Assembly (NCBI GenBank): GCA_012934845.2
Contig: WNNJ02002654.1
Span: 62,001 to 126,000, forward strand
DNA length: 64,000 nucleotides
Direction: 5' to 3'
Origin: Pomphorhynchus laevis
Taxonomy: Eukaryota > Acanthocephala > Palaeacanthocephala > Echinorhynchida > Pomphorhynchidae
The notes under the pieces were generated by a model, which saw only the letters and a program-made list of their open reading frames with translations, had not been told where the DNA came from and did no database searches. This document shows, one piece after another, positions 36,885 through 49,235 of the stretch. Position 1 is the stretch's first letter. Each line of letters begins with the position of its first letter. Made by a program: the position numbers and the translations under genes.

Positions 36885-38645
36885 AAAGCCTTTATTTTAA
36901 CTCCCCGCTTATCATTACGGCCTAAGGTCCAAAGGAATTTGAGCCCTCCGCCGCACCAGCGCGTCGCTTTCCGACTGAACCATTTGGGGTATTTTAAAAC
37001 CTTTAGAGAATCCAATCAAAATGGGCTACGGTCAGTAATCTCGAGATGAGGAGATTGAGAAACCTTAGTCTTTGCTCTGGGGGACGTCCTCTTGAAGAGA
37101 AGACTAATCAAGAGATAACCCAAGTACCCACGGAGGAGCACTTCGGTTTTCTAATTCAATGACAGATGCTATGCCCGTTTCAGAGCCCACCTAGCTCTGT
37201 AAAGATACGTCTAAGTCTATCCAGGTCATCTTTCTCTGACCAGTTCACCGTAATGGTGAACCCCAGATATTTTACTCGACTTGTGAATATGGGGAGCAGT
37301 CGAGGCTGCAAAATGAAAGATAGTGCAGAGATTGCTGATCTCTTAAGTTTCTTTTTGGTGAAAGGGGCGCCATGAAAGACTACCACATGCGATTTGTTGG
37401 AGTTTAAAATAAGATTATATGTCGGTAACTGATCTTTTAATCTTAAAAAGAAACGGGTGATGTCCGAGACTACATCTTTACACATGCGTCAAGAAAACAA
37501 AGTGTGGTATCATCAGAGTATACCATAATATGTTGATCACGTTTTAATGCCTTAAATAGAACAATAGAGGCAACAAGATACAAGATAGGAGAAATTGGAT
37601 AGCCTTGAGTCACACCTGTAATAGGGCAGAACTGACGTGCATCAGGGTCGTCTTCATAAGAGAACCGCTTGGTGAACAGCAAAATATTTACCCTGTTAAC
37701 AATTCTCGCAGGCAACTCGAACGACATGAGAGAGGAGATAACGAAGGGAATGAAGAGTAGATGGCGATAAGGGCGTTTTGAATCGAGATGAGCCGCATAT
37801 ATTTAGGACAAGTGATCAATCTCTTTGAAGGTAAAAAAACTCGACGGCTGATGTTGATGTCAGCGACATCTGACGGAGGGCAAATAACATTGTGATTACG
37901 ACCTCCTTTCTTTGACTGCCTTTCAAAAGCTGACAGACCCGCATGGAGAGTAGCGCGTTGAGTTTGGAGATACCCGGAAGTACCCCTAAGAGTTTAGGAT
38001 ATCTGTTACAGAGGAGTATCTGCTCCTGAAGTCACACACAGGCGGGATTGGTTGGGGAGATTGAGTGGATCCGTAATTATGTAGGGATAGCAACATTTTT
38101 TACGACAATCGACACTCCGAAGTCCTCAAGGACACCCACAATTTCAAAGAAAAGATCTGCCGCAAAACAAAGTATGGTCTCACTTAAGCTGAACAGGAAA
38201 GATATTAATTTCTGGGAATGAGCCTCAAAGAGAAATGAAAATGTTGCCGGTGGGCAAGTGTCTTTTACGAGTGGAAATGAGAGTGAAAATGATAACCTTA
38301 TCGCTCCTGATTCTGACTAGGAGAAGCATTCCACTCCAGCTAACTTAACACAATGCAAAGTATTTAATATCTTTTTTCACTGAATATCCTTTAGTGAAAT
38401 TCGGGAGGTGCCTCCGATTTTATCCTTTAAACAAGTAAAGATGTGAATGTTATAGTCCTTCAGGAGGCGCATTCTATCCATCTCCCCCAAGACCTCAATT
38501 TATCCCTAAGCATATCTACATCCAATTTACTCCGTACATAATCCCTCCTCGCTCATCTTCATCTTAAGGTCTTTTAACCTTAGTAAAAAAAACTTAAGAT
38601 CATCCTCTTACTGAACTTTTATTGTCAAGCCCTTTCTTGTTAAGC
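36885..38645 (-). mobile_element. LINE remnant (Jockey-like), minus copy
   Basis: Minus-strand reverse transcriptase remnant with the words CPITGVTQGYPISPILYLVA, MVYSDDTTLCFLDA and KYLGFTITVNWSEKDDLDRL in frames 37470-37727 and 37180-37485. Several frame breaks are present. It ends at the 3' side near 36885 with GGAGTTAAAATAAAGGC on the minus strand, matching the 3' end of the plus copy near 40780. It is less AT-rich than the surroundings. The clade is tentative, from the SPILY and DDTT-type motifs. Confidence 0.65.
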
Positions 38646-40800
38646 TATATCACTCAGTAAGAACGGGGGACGCATAATTATAGACAATATCTATATACGA
38701 CCAGGATAAATTCACAAGGACCGTGACCTCCTGGATCGTATATAAGGTAACGGTTATGACATGTTACTTGGTGACCTCAACGACAGAACTGATCGTTGGA
38801 TTAATGCAGTAAACAGCAAAACCCGGACCGACTATTTTATTCACAAACAACCTTCCTCACCTTTCATTGCTCAACAACTAATTCTCTCCACGACATATAT
38901 TACTGCTTCATAAGAAGTGGTTGTTGAAACCCGTCTGTACTGAGCAGTCGCGTTAACACCAGACCACCACTCTTGACATTATTCGCTGGAGAATAGGGGA
39001 AAATACGTTGCTTAGAGGGAGGTTATATTTTAATCCCATCAGAGTAACCTTCTTTCATGCATCTATCAAACTCCCTAGAATTGGTAATGAGAGTTTGACC
39101 GAATTTAATTCGTACCTCTCATCGCAAGCCACCGCGTTGCTTTCGAATACCTATAAAGGTCGCATATACAATCCCACTTCAGCAAAACTCAAGGTCCTCG
39201 TAAAAATGGTACACCTTCCCAATCTCTCTGTTTCCGCCAGACAGGCCCTCTCGAATGAATACTTGAGCTCTAGATATATGTTCCAGCTAAGCAGGGATAG
39301 GGCGAGAATTGCGCACCTTAACCATTATCAGGCTTCCTTCTGGAATATATTCAAGAAGGAGAAGTTTGTCTGCTGTAAAGATATATCCTTGGTTTGGATT
39401 TGTAGCATAGGCCTTGATAAAGTTTTAGTCACTATCCTTACATAATAATGGAGCCACTAAATCTCCCCAATCAATTCCGCCTTCGTGTGACTTCAGGAGT
39501 AGGGATCTATTTGTCACAGGTATCCTTAACTCCTAAGAACCACTTCCGGACACCTCCAAAACCAACGCGCCACTCTCCACTCGGGCCTGCCAGCTTTTAA
39601 CAGACAGTCAAATAAAGAAGGTCGCCATCACAATGCTATTAGCCTCCCCGTTCGATATTGCTGGCATAAATATTAGCCGACGTGTGCTTTTACTTAAAAA
39701 GAAATTGATTTCATGTCCTAAAGATCTGCGGCCCATTTCGATTTAAACTCCCTTATCTCCATTTACGAAAAAGTGCTTGCGCATCAAATCCGCGACCATT
39801 TAAGTAGGCGAAATTTAATCCCATCAGGTTTTCATGGGTACGTAAAAGATCGCTATATTTATTCAGAATAGGTGAAGAGCATCAGTTTTGTCAAGATAAC
39901 AGTAATCAGTTTGCTGTGACTGTCTTTCTTGATTTTTCTGTTGCATTTGACCTCATTTCCATTCCTCTTGTTATCTCTTCTCTCAGGTCCCTTGAGTTGC
40001 CTGCGAGAATTGTTAATATGGTGGAAATATTGTTGTATACCAAGTGATTTTCTATGAAGACGAATCTTATGCACGTCACTTCTACCCTATTACGGGTGTG
40101 CCTCACGGATCCCCACTTTCTCCAATTTTGTATCTTGCTGCCTCTATTATACACAACAAAAATTTAAACGCGCTTGTGGTATACGCTGATGATACCACAT
40201 CCTTGTTTTCTGGACGCAGGTGCTAAGATGTAGTCTTTGGCATCAGCCGTTTCTTTTAAGATTAAACGGCCAGCTACTTATATCCATTCTTGTTCTGAAC
40301 TCTCAAAATCGCAGGTCGTACTCGTTCATGGCGCTCCTGCCACTAAAAAGAAACTTAAAAGATTATCACTCTCTGCACTTTCTTCCATTTTGCATCCTAA
40401 ACCACTGCCTACCTTCACAAGTCGAGTAAAATATCAGGGGTTTACCGTTACGGTGAACTGGTCAGAGAAAAGCTGAGCTGAATAGACTCAAACGTATTCT
40501 GTAGAAATCTATATGGGCCCTGAAACGGGCTCATAATCTGTCATTGAATGGGAAAACCCAAGTGCGCCTATGGGGTACTTAGGCTATCTCAGTATAAGGC
40601 TTCTTTTTACGAGGACGCCCTCAGAGCAAATACTAAGGTTTCTCAAGTTTGCCATCTCACGACTACCGAGCATAGTCCACCTCGATTGGATTCTTCGGGA
40701 AGTGATAGACCCCGGTGGCTTTATCGGAGAGCGGTGTGCTGGATTGGCTGGTGGGCTCATATCCCTGTGGACCTGAGGCCATCATGACATAATAAAGACT
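38646..40800 (+). mobile_element. LINE remnant (Jockey-like), plus copy, head to head with the first
   Basis: Starts with endonuclease scraps (LGDLNDRTDRWINA near 38765) and continues with a linker frame 39008-39445 (YKGRIYNPTSAKLKVLVKM, RDRARIAHLNHYQASFW). The reverse transcriptase is in pieces: PITGVPHGSPLSPILYLAAS and LVVYADDTT at 40044-40226, YQGFTVTVNWSEKS near 40470. It ends with a polyadenylation-like ATAATAAAG near 40790. Many breaks are present, so it is old. With the minus copy it forms a large imperfect palindrome centred near 38645. Confidence 0.65.
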
Positions 40801-43800
40801 TCATTAATGACCGAACTGACTTTGTTTTCTGTTTTCTACTTTCGCATGTCTTCCTTTTAAAACTTTTAGTGGTTATATAGTTGTTAACAAAATCCTTATT
40901 ATTACAATTACGGTTGCAGCAACGATGCCTTTCATGCGACTGAACAATCATAACACATATAACTTATATTTTATGGAAATTATTAATAATGTGTTGTTCA
41001 TTTTTCGTTCCAAAGTGGTTCATTGTATATTTATTTTTTACAGACTTGATAAAAGCAATTTTCTACGATAGCGATACAATACGGATTACTTTTAAAAATC
41101 TCATCAAAATAAAAAAGTTCAAAATGGTTTAATTTTTTAAGATTTAGATTTAGCTCTTCTACAATCACCCAAAACATGAGAAGTAAATATGATGTTGATA
41201 TCATCTTCTAAATTACCCGTATTTAAAGTTGTGCTTAAAATAATTATTATAGCTGTTGATACGCAATTATTGTATTCCTTTTTTTGCGAAACTCTGTTTA
41301 CCTAAAGCTAGTGAACTTGCTCAAGACATATAGTCACATCGAATACTCGAAAGTACGAATTACTTCTGCTGTCATCCAGTTCATGGTTGTAAAAAGTGAT
41401 CGGTTAATGCAGTTTCATGCAATTTATTTTTATACGTTAGAAAAGAATAAAAAATTCGATGCAATAATATTTCCTATATCGTCAAATTTATGGATTGTGA
41501 ATATTAAATCCATTTGATAAATTATTTGTAAGATAAAATCATTGAAACAATATAAAAGCTTTAACGATTTAATTACAGATTAAACTGTAAAATGTCCTTA
41601 TTGTATCTTAGTGTTGATATATAAAGAGGCAAGCTCAAATATCAAAATGTGTATAAATGTATAGCTCAATACAAGCTAAGGATGCTCAAAAATCAGATAG
41701 CAATGATGAAATCTGGTAAAAGTATTTATAGACTCCGATATTAATATAACCACCACTGCGTAGTTCAGTTAAATAACTGACGGCTATAATTGGAAAAAAT
41801 TAAAAGCCATCAAAAAATAATCTTTTTGATTGATACCAAACAACATTTTATCTATAAAAGAATGAATCCTAACAATCAGATAAGATAACTAAGTATACAT
41901 ATTTTTTACGATATATAAATAAAACAAAAGATAAATATTAAATAATTATATAAGATTTTATACAATTTATATTCATGTCAAGTCAAAATTTAAAATTGAA
42001 ATTTAAAATAAAAGTCAATCTTTATGAGTAGAATAATAAATAGCAGACGATGTATTTGAATAAGGATTAGAGATCATCAGGAGAATATGCTATGTTATCA
42101 GGATTCGTCCCTATTCCTCGATTAAACATAGCAGCGGTGCCAAGCACTGCTGCTATGACGTATTTCCTCTGATGAAATTTGATTATGTAGTTTTAAAAAA
42201 TATTGTTATAAAAAGTTAGTAATTTTAAATAGAATTTTTTATAATTTATATCAAGTTAAAATTTAAAATTGAAATTTAAAATAAAAGTCAATTTGTATGG
42301 ATTGACTAGTAAATAACAACAATGTATCAGAATAAGGATTAGATGTCACCAGAAAGAACTGTTATGTTGAAATATTGAAATATAAAAAAGCAACAGTCGA
42401 GATAAAAACGCAAACAATGGCAAAATAAATACTATTCAACCCATCTAAAAATTTCTTATAGCTTAATAGAAAATAGCATGTTAGAATACGGTATTACGCT
42501 AAATATCCAAATTATCTGAAAGAAAATACATTATTAGCACATATTTGGTTTCACTGCTATGATAGGGTTTAAAATTATGATCATAACCCAGTAACAGAGC
42601 AATTAATCTAGCCTTCTTTTTAAAACTTACAAATCTTAGTTTGTAATTCCATGTAGTGTTTGAGTCGATTTCTTTATATCAATATTATTTCAATTAATTT
42701 CAATTAAATTTGAAATTTTAGAGCAGAATCTATAATTATTTATTTAATTTTATATTTAAACCATTTTTAACGCGTAAAATAATTATTATTAATATACAAT
42801 ACAAACGCAATATATACATTATAGTTAATGTCACCATTTACACCCATGTAGATATAGAATCAGATTAGCTAACTGAGTCTACGTATATTATACTATTTAT
42901 AAGTTAAAAATAATGCTAAATAAAAATTAAATAATCAGATAATAAATAATAAAATAATTATAAATAATAAATAATTGCTATAAGATTTTAAAAAACTTAT
43001 ATCAAGTCATAATTTAAAATTAACATTTCAAATAAAGTCAATTGTTATGAATTAACTAATAAATAACACATATATAAGAATATGGATTAGAGGTCATAAG
43101 GAGGAAATGTTATGTAGAAAATCTAAAGAAGCACAGAAACGTTTCCAATGACAACGGTGTTAACATAATTTAAATTATATTATTAAATTATTTAATTTAA
43201 ATTGAATGTTTAAAGTTTAATTCAAAATCGAAAGCAATCAAGCAATTCCAAAACACAAAAGTTACTTACACTAAACGATTAATTTGTTCAATTAAAATTG
43301 CAATTGCTTTAGAAAATTATTTTGATTTAAATTGCGATTGACGGTAGCTTATACTTTTTAAGATGGTAGCTTTCTAAAAACAGTAATTAACAATTTTAAA
43401 AATTGAATGACGACCGGTGCAGGTGATGATTAGGACAGTCTTACGAGTGTCGAAATATAAATACTAGCATTAATATCAAAATTGCTATAAATGGAACCTT
43501 TTCGTCACAGCTGATCATCAAATTTAAACAAAAGTCACTCAATAAAAATGTTATTGAGAAACACATGTAAATAGAATGTATAATCTACATATGAACTGCT
43601 TATGTTAATAATGTTGACTATATTCATTCATTTTATCCAAGACTTAAATATAAGAGAAAATTTCAAACTAAGTTAAAATTTATATTTAAACCAAATTAGA
43701 TCCTATTTTTATGCATTTTCTAAAGATTGCATTGCAAAATCAACAAATTACATATTTAATAATTTAGAGTTTATATCAAAATCGCAGTTTTGGTAAATCT

Positions 43801-44450
43801 CGTTGTTGTAAAATAATGGAGATATTATTTAAATATAATAATTATTTAAAATGATTATTACTTTTTAATTTTGAGATTAGTAATAAAATATTATTTTTTA
43901 GACAAAGATCAATGAAATAAATTTATAATATTTTCAACGATACGAATTTTCATCACTAATATTTAATAATAAAAATCATAGGTTCAATAATAAAAAAGTA
44001 AAAACAAATGTGTTTTACTGTGTCTTGTCTTGAATATGATACCGATTGATACTAAAAATTTGACGATAAAATTTGAAAATTATTTTATTCAGTCTCTCAC
44101 TATTTAATATCACTTTAGAATATGTCGACAATATGAAGTTTGTCAAGTATACAAATAGCAAATAATTGACATTGTGAAGGTATGTTGCTGAGGCAGCAGC
44201 AATAGGCATTTTGCATGCCAAATATTGGAACACATCTTGAGTGAAAACGGTTCAGAAATATTTACTGTGGTGTACTTACAGTATGTATACTTTAACAAAG
44301 CAGAGCACATTTCACTTTGTATTTATATTTCTTCTATCATCAGCATAATGAGTAGTCAAGAGAAAATTTATAAAATTATGATTTAATTATACTACAAAAT
44401 ATGAAGAATAGTTGAAATATTTTGTAATATTATATTTTTATTAATTATTT
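40801..44450. other. AT-rich stretch with PLE-associated repeats
   Basis: No gene recognised. It contains minus-oriented copies of the GCTATGTT repeat family at about 42020-42185, 42285-42375 and 43035-43130. Confidence 0.45.
42020..42185 (-). repeat. PLE-associated dispersed repeat copy
   Basis: Contains GACGATGTATTTGAATAAGG, GCTATGTTATCAGGATTCG and AACATAGCAGCGGTGCC, the reverse complement of the copy at 28868. Confidence 0.65.
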
Positions 44451-44453
44451 TTA

Positions 44454-44760
44454 TTAAAAATAAATCAATTTATGATTAAAACGTGTCCAGGGGCAGTGTA
44501 TCACATTCAGCAATGCTCCGGAAGCGTGAAAAATATAGCGAATTAATCGACAATTCGTTTTCATGCTAAATGGCCATTCATACTTTGGGGACTTTTGGAA
44601 GTAGACGGCTTTCTTCATAAAGATGTTTGGAAACGACATTAAAAGAGCGACTAGGGAAGCACGCGCCACATCCTTCCGTCGACAACGCCTTAGTGCAGCA
44701 ATCCAAATAGGGAACGCTGCGTGCATTATGGAATGCTTGAGTGACCCAGCTACGAACCTG
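44454..44760 (-). other. GC-richer block with unrecognised 90-codon frame
   Basis: Stands out in composition from the flanks. The minus frame (44454-44726) begins MHAAFPIWIAALRRCRRKDV. The opposite strand also has partly open frames (FRRQRLSAAIQIGNAACIME). It may be an eroded transposon exon on either strand. I recognise no family. Confidence 0.25.
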
Positions 44761-45437
44761 TTTTTAGTTTATTAATCGGTTAAACTTTTGTAGGATACAT
44801 CAGACATGCCTTGACTTTAAACTGTTTTAGAATAAAATTATATATTATTTGGCAAATAAATAAATTGATTAATAAATTGATTAACAAATAAATCTACTAA
44901 AAACTAGATGAAATCTTGTAGATGTATGAATAGCCTTTAGTGTGAATTTCAGTATAATTTATTGAAATATGGCTATAATTGAAAAAATAATAGTCTTTAT
45001 CATTAAATAGACTTCAATACCTAACATTAATGAATGCTACGTGGATCGAATGATTTACGTGAAATAATAATATTGGATAAAAACAATGTTAATTACAGTT
45101 TATAGAATTTTGACATTTATGGTCACGGTGTACATATTGCTAGAAGATAAAATCTTGAATATCATTTTTAATGACGCATTCTGATAAAATACAAGTGAAA
45201 ATTTGCCATTATACAGTTATATTGTATACTAATTTATAATTTTTGCGTTGGATTATCGATTTTATAGGATATGATAGGAAAATATTGTGATAATCACAAT
45301 ATTCGTGTTTTGTGTTTTGCAGAATTTGTCTATGTAGTAGGCTTTTAATTTATTTTGAATAAGGAGAGTGAGACCATTCCGCGTGAATTTCTTTTATCGT
45401 GAATAAGGAGATTGAGATCATTCCGCGTGAATTTTCT

Positions 45438-45818
45438 GTAAAAATGTAAGTCAGACGCGAAAGAATGACGAATGCCGTTTCGTCATCACAATGACTCATC
45501 AGTGACAGATCCCTTCCACTTCTGGATGCAGAGGAGGACTGGCAGACGGCAATCAATGAATGAATCAATGTGAATGATGTACTAGAAAATTTCTAGTGAC
45601 ATCATCGAGTACTAAATCAGCACTACAGCTTCACCAAAAAGAATCATTAGCAAAAGTACTGGCAAATGCCAGCGTAGGTCTTTTTAATATCGGCTAACTT
45701 TCATTATGAATAAGAAGAGTGAGACCTCCTCTGCATCCAGTAGTGGGAGGGATCTGGCACTGATGAGTCATTGTGATGACAAAACGGCATTCGTCATTCT
45801 TTCGCGTCTAATTTATTT
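45438..45818. repeat. Inverted repeat, about 85-bp arms
   Basis: The arm at 45438-45535 (AGACGCGAAAGAATGACGAA to TGGATGCAGAGG) recurs inverted at 45727-45815. The flanking phrase GAATAAGGAGAGTGAGACC is itself duplicated nearby (45357 and 45402) and recurs at 45705. The layout fits a foldback element. No transposase is present. Confidence 0.7.
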
Positions 45819-46577
45819 TGGTAATTATAAATATGACTAAATAAATTAATGTATTAAATGATTCCTTTATTTTACTTTGATTTAAAAAATTACTTTTATT
45901 TTGAATTTTACAAAAATTTAGATATTAATCATCAAACCTTATAGATTGCTAAGGTTTGAAGTATTAAACCATAACATTTTTAATGACGGATAAGAGTTGA
46001 ACTGAACTAAACGCAAATTATTCGCGGATAATACAAACAATCAATTTTTAATTTTTCAATTTAATTTTTAATTTTCAATCTTTTATTTTTTATTTCAGTC
46101 TTATTTCTTGATATTTGAAATTGATATAAAAGAATACAAACGTTTTAAGTGATTCATTCTTGATTGATTTATTGGCAACGTTTAATTTATTTATTACATA
46201 AAATTTTATGAATGTAACATCAATGTTTGACATTTAAAATTTCAAATATACAACATAAAGTGTAATTCAATGACCGGATCAATAAATAAAGTAGAGATTT
46301 GATTCAACCAGGACTGGCTAAGGTGTAATAGACAGTCCTGGTTGAATCACATCTCTAATTTATTTATTGATCTTCTAAAGATCTCAGGCGGCGGTACTTT
46401 CTTTCTTGTTTATTTCACTGATCAATTAATGATCCCGCTGATGTCTATTACATTGAAAAAAATTCACTGCATTGTATTGACTTCGAAAGCGAAAACAACG
46501 TCATGCAATTAGCATATAGTGAATTCTTTCTGCTTTAATCTATATATAGTATGTTTTTCACGTGTATTCATTGTATG

Positions 46578-46630
46578 TGCTGCACATGATGAGGCTTCTC
46601 AAAGCCGAAACGGTATGACGTCTTGCAGTG
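46578..46630 (+). ncRNA. Type I hammerhead fold, family 2 unit 1
   Basis: Stem I is CTGCA (46580-46584) with TGCAG (46624-46628). The core is ATGATGA (46586-46592; the C3 position is A). Stem II GGCTT/AAGCC (46593-46597, 46602-46606) has loop CTCA. GAAA is at 46607-46610. Stem III is ACG/CGT, with a GTC cleavage triplet ending at 46622. Only C3 and the pair next to it are off. Confidence 0.7.
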
Positions 46631-46922
46631 ATGAAGCATGAAATTCTCTAAATATAGAAAGATGCAGATTGGTGTAATAGACAGTCCTGGTTGAATCACA
46701 TCTTCTATTTATTGATCTTCTATAGATCCCATGCGGCGGTACTTCCTTTCTTGTTTATTTTATTGATCAATTAATGATACCGCTGATGTATATTACACTG
46801 AAAAGAATTCACTGCGTTGTATTTACTTCGAAAGCGAAAGCTACGTCATACACTTAGCTTATAGTGAATTCTTTCTGCTTTAATCTATATATAGTATGTT
46901 TTTCATGTGGATTCATTGTATG

Positions 46923-46975
46923 TGCTGCAATTGATGAGGCTTATTAAAGCCGAAACGGTATGCCGTCTTGCAGTG
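46923..46975 (+). ncRNA. Type I hammerhead fold, family 2 unit 2
   Basis: Stem I is CTGCAA (46925-46930) with TTGCAG (46968-46973), six perfect pairs. The core is TTGATGA (46931-46937; C3 is T). Stem II GGCTT/AAGCC has loop ATTA (46938-46951). GAAA is at 46952-46955. Stem III ACGG/CCGT has loop TATG. The cleavage triplet GTC ends at 46967. Everything except C3 matches the consensus. The predicted cut sites of the two units are 345 bases apart. Confidence 0.75.
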
Positions 46976-47063
46976 ATGAATCATGAAATTATCTATATAT
47001 AGAAAGTGGCAGATAGATGTAATAGACAGTCTTGTTTAAATCAAATCTCTAATATATATAACA

Positions 47064-47700
47064 CTTCATCTAAGATGCTTGATAACAACGGTCCAAGATA
47101 CCAATGGAATGTGGCAATATATTGAAAATTGTATTAGACGTCAGAGATGTCCAACAGCGCTCATCAAGAGTATGTGCCAACTCGATGACGTTCCGGCTGC
47201 ATGTGTGACTTTCAAAAAAGAGCATTGCCGATAAATTGCTTAAGCTCCAGTGGCAAAAAGCTCGTCAACTGGAAAATTGCTTATCAGACTCTCTATCCAT
47301 ATCAGGAAATTCATTTGTTGCTGCATCATGTCTTTCGCTAGATCCTTATAAGGATTCGGTATATAAATATTACAGTTGCATCTAATATTCTTGATAACAA
47401 TGGTCTATGATTCCATTGGAATGCAACAATATACTGAATTGTCGCTGCACTCATTGAATTCTTAATGGATACGGAGTGTATAACGGGTTTACACAAATGT
47501 GATGTGTAAACAACGGTCAATGAGTTCTTAAGAATCACGGCATTCATAGAAAATGGTTTTGCTTGATAGACTAGACTTTGATTCACGATTTTCAGTCACC
47601 AGGTCACTTCTAGACGACCACTTCAGCATCGAAATGATGGAATACCTGACAACACTCATCAGTAAAATAAAGTACCCACTGATCGTTTTGGTTGCCTTTG
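47064..47700 (+). repeat. Diverged tandem repeat, about 312-bp period
   Basis: The phrase CTTGATAACAA followed by GGTC and CAATGGAATG occurs at 47078 and, altered, at 47390. The second unit continues to about 47700. It adjoins the family 2 array. No coding frame was recognised. Confidence 0.5.
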
Positions 47701-47828
47701 TGACATTGTGAATGAAACCTTTCCGATACTTGGCTCAATTAACTGAGGCTTGCGTCTTTATTTTATATTTTACATAATTTACATATTTACATGTAATTAG
47801 GTTATTTAAACAGCTACATTTTAATTAT

Positions 47829-47935
47829 GTATTTAATATTAGAAAAATATTTTGTGAATTTTTTAGTATTTAATATTAGAAAAATATTTTGTGAATTTTT
47901 TAGTATTTAATATTAGAAAAATATTTTTAGAATTT
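47829..47935 (+). repeat. 37-bp minisatellite, almost three units
   Basis: GTATTTAATATTAG starts at 47829, 47866 and 47903. Confidence 0.9.
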
Positions 47936-48599
47936 TGAATTGAAATCGAAACGTTAAAAAACCCATAAACTATGTGTATCCTAAAAGTAAATTTCGATAA
48001 AATATGAACAATTTAAACATTTTGCAGTTTAAAATTAAATTTAGCATTTATTAACTTGTAGTTTCATACATAAAAAATATTCATTCATACTTAAATATTT
48101 ACCTTAAATAAGAATTTTAAATTGCCAATTTAAAATTATAAAAATTATTTTTCTGTTGAATTCATGCTACAAATGTTTTTAATACATATGATTAGATTAT
48201 TTAAATTTAATAAAAAATATTTTTCCGTTGAATTCATGCTACAAATGTTTTTGGTTATTTAAACAGTTAAATACTGTGTATATAATAAGATGTAAATATT
48301 TGTTTATTAACTCAAATACAATTTCAAGTACAATATCAACTGAATTAGAACTCAAGTACAATTTTCGCATGTTAACTTTGGTACATGATTTATAATCAGA
48401 TATAATAAAGATAGAATTAAGATATTTCAAAACGTTTTGAATTATTGTATGCAATTTGTATTTCATATGTGTACAAATAATTTCACTGTAATTTTTAGAT
48501 CAGTTTGCCATTGTTCTCTACTGTTGCTTTTTTATAGTAATTTTAATAATTGACTTATTAATTTTTATTGACTATTTTAATAATTTTTATTCAATTAGT

Positions 48600-48998
48600 G
48601 AACAAATTTATCCAGGTAGCCTTATTCTTAACAAAACCAATATTGATGATAAAGAAGGTGTATATCTAGATATGAACATTAAATTAACATTAACTAAAAC
48701 TACTATTAATTTATATCGTAAAGATGACATATTTAAATTTACAAGAAACATATTTTTGCATGAGCATTCATGCATACCATATAATATAAAATATAATACA
48801 TTAAATAATGAAATTTTAAGAATTGCAACAATATGTAATGAAATTCACTTTCTTCAAAATCATTTAAATAATTTAATAGATACATATTTTAAATTAGGTT
48901 ACTATAAAAATAACATCAAGCAGAAAATAGTAAAATATATAAATCAACACAATAATATAAAGAATAAATTTAAACTCTTAAGTGTCAAATTTTTATGA
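48600..48998 (+). mobile_element. Penelope-like element fragment (post-RT region)
   Basis: An open frame of 108 codons (48672-48998) contains FLHEHSCIP, followed by IATICNEIHFLQNHLNNLID and YFKLGYYKNNIKQKI. It resembles the linker between reverse transcriptase and GIY-YIG in PLEs. Part of it recurs at about 52790-52830. It is truncated on both sides. Confidence 0.5.
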
Positions 48999-49019
48999 AT
49001 GGATAGTAAATAATATATT

Positions 49020-49235
49020 TTGTATTCGAATAAGATACTAGATAGTTTTATCAGAGGAAATACATCATTAGCATGTATTTGGCCCCGCTGCTATGTTGGG
49101 TAGAGGAGTTAAGGGCCAAAACCTGAAAACATAGCAGTTCCTCCTGATGATCTCTAACTCTTATTCTGATACAACGTCTGTTATTTATTAGTCAATTTAT
49201 AAAAATGACGTTTATTTTTAATTTCAATTTTTTAT
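49020..49235 (+). repeat. PLE-associated dispersed repeat copy adjoining a PLE fragment
   Basis: GCCCCGCTGCTATGTTGGGT, AACATAGCAGTTCCTCCTGA and TTATTTATTAGTCAATTTAT are present. It follows directly on the PLE frame, which is why the repeat family is thought to be PLE-derived. Confidence 0.65.

Larger units (their letters stand above)
46277..47065 (+). repeat. About 347-bp tandem repeats carrying a hammerhead fold (family 2)
   Basis: Two full units and the start of a third. TAATAGACAGTC begins at 46326, 46675 and 47020 (periods 349 and 345). The start is inverted: 46277-46316 is the reverse complement of 46333-46372, including a perfect 16-base arm GATTCAACCAGGACTG, so the array begins with a head-to-head piece. 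Each full unit contains GAATTC-flanked sequence, a TATATATAG string and one hammerhead fold. It is intergenic. Confidence 0.85.

Noticed and set aside
44015-44233. 72-codon minus frame in AT-rich DNA
   Set aside because: No splice context, motif or composition support.
49020-49200. CTGATGATCTC in the GCTATGTT repeat as a hammerhead core
   Set aside because: No GAAA box or stem II partner at a fitting distance, and the string is not kept in other copies.
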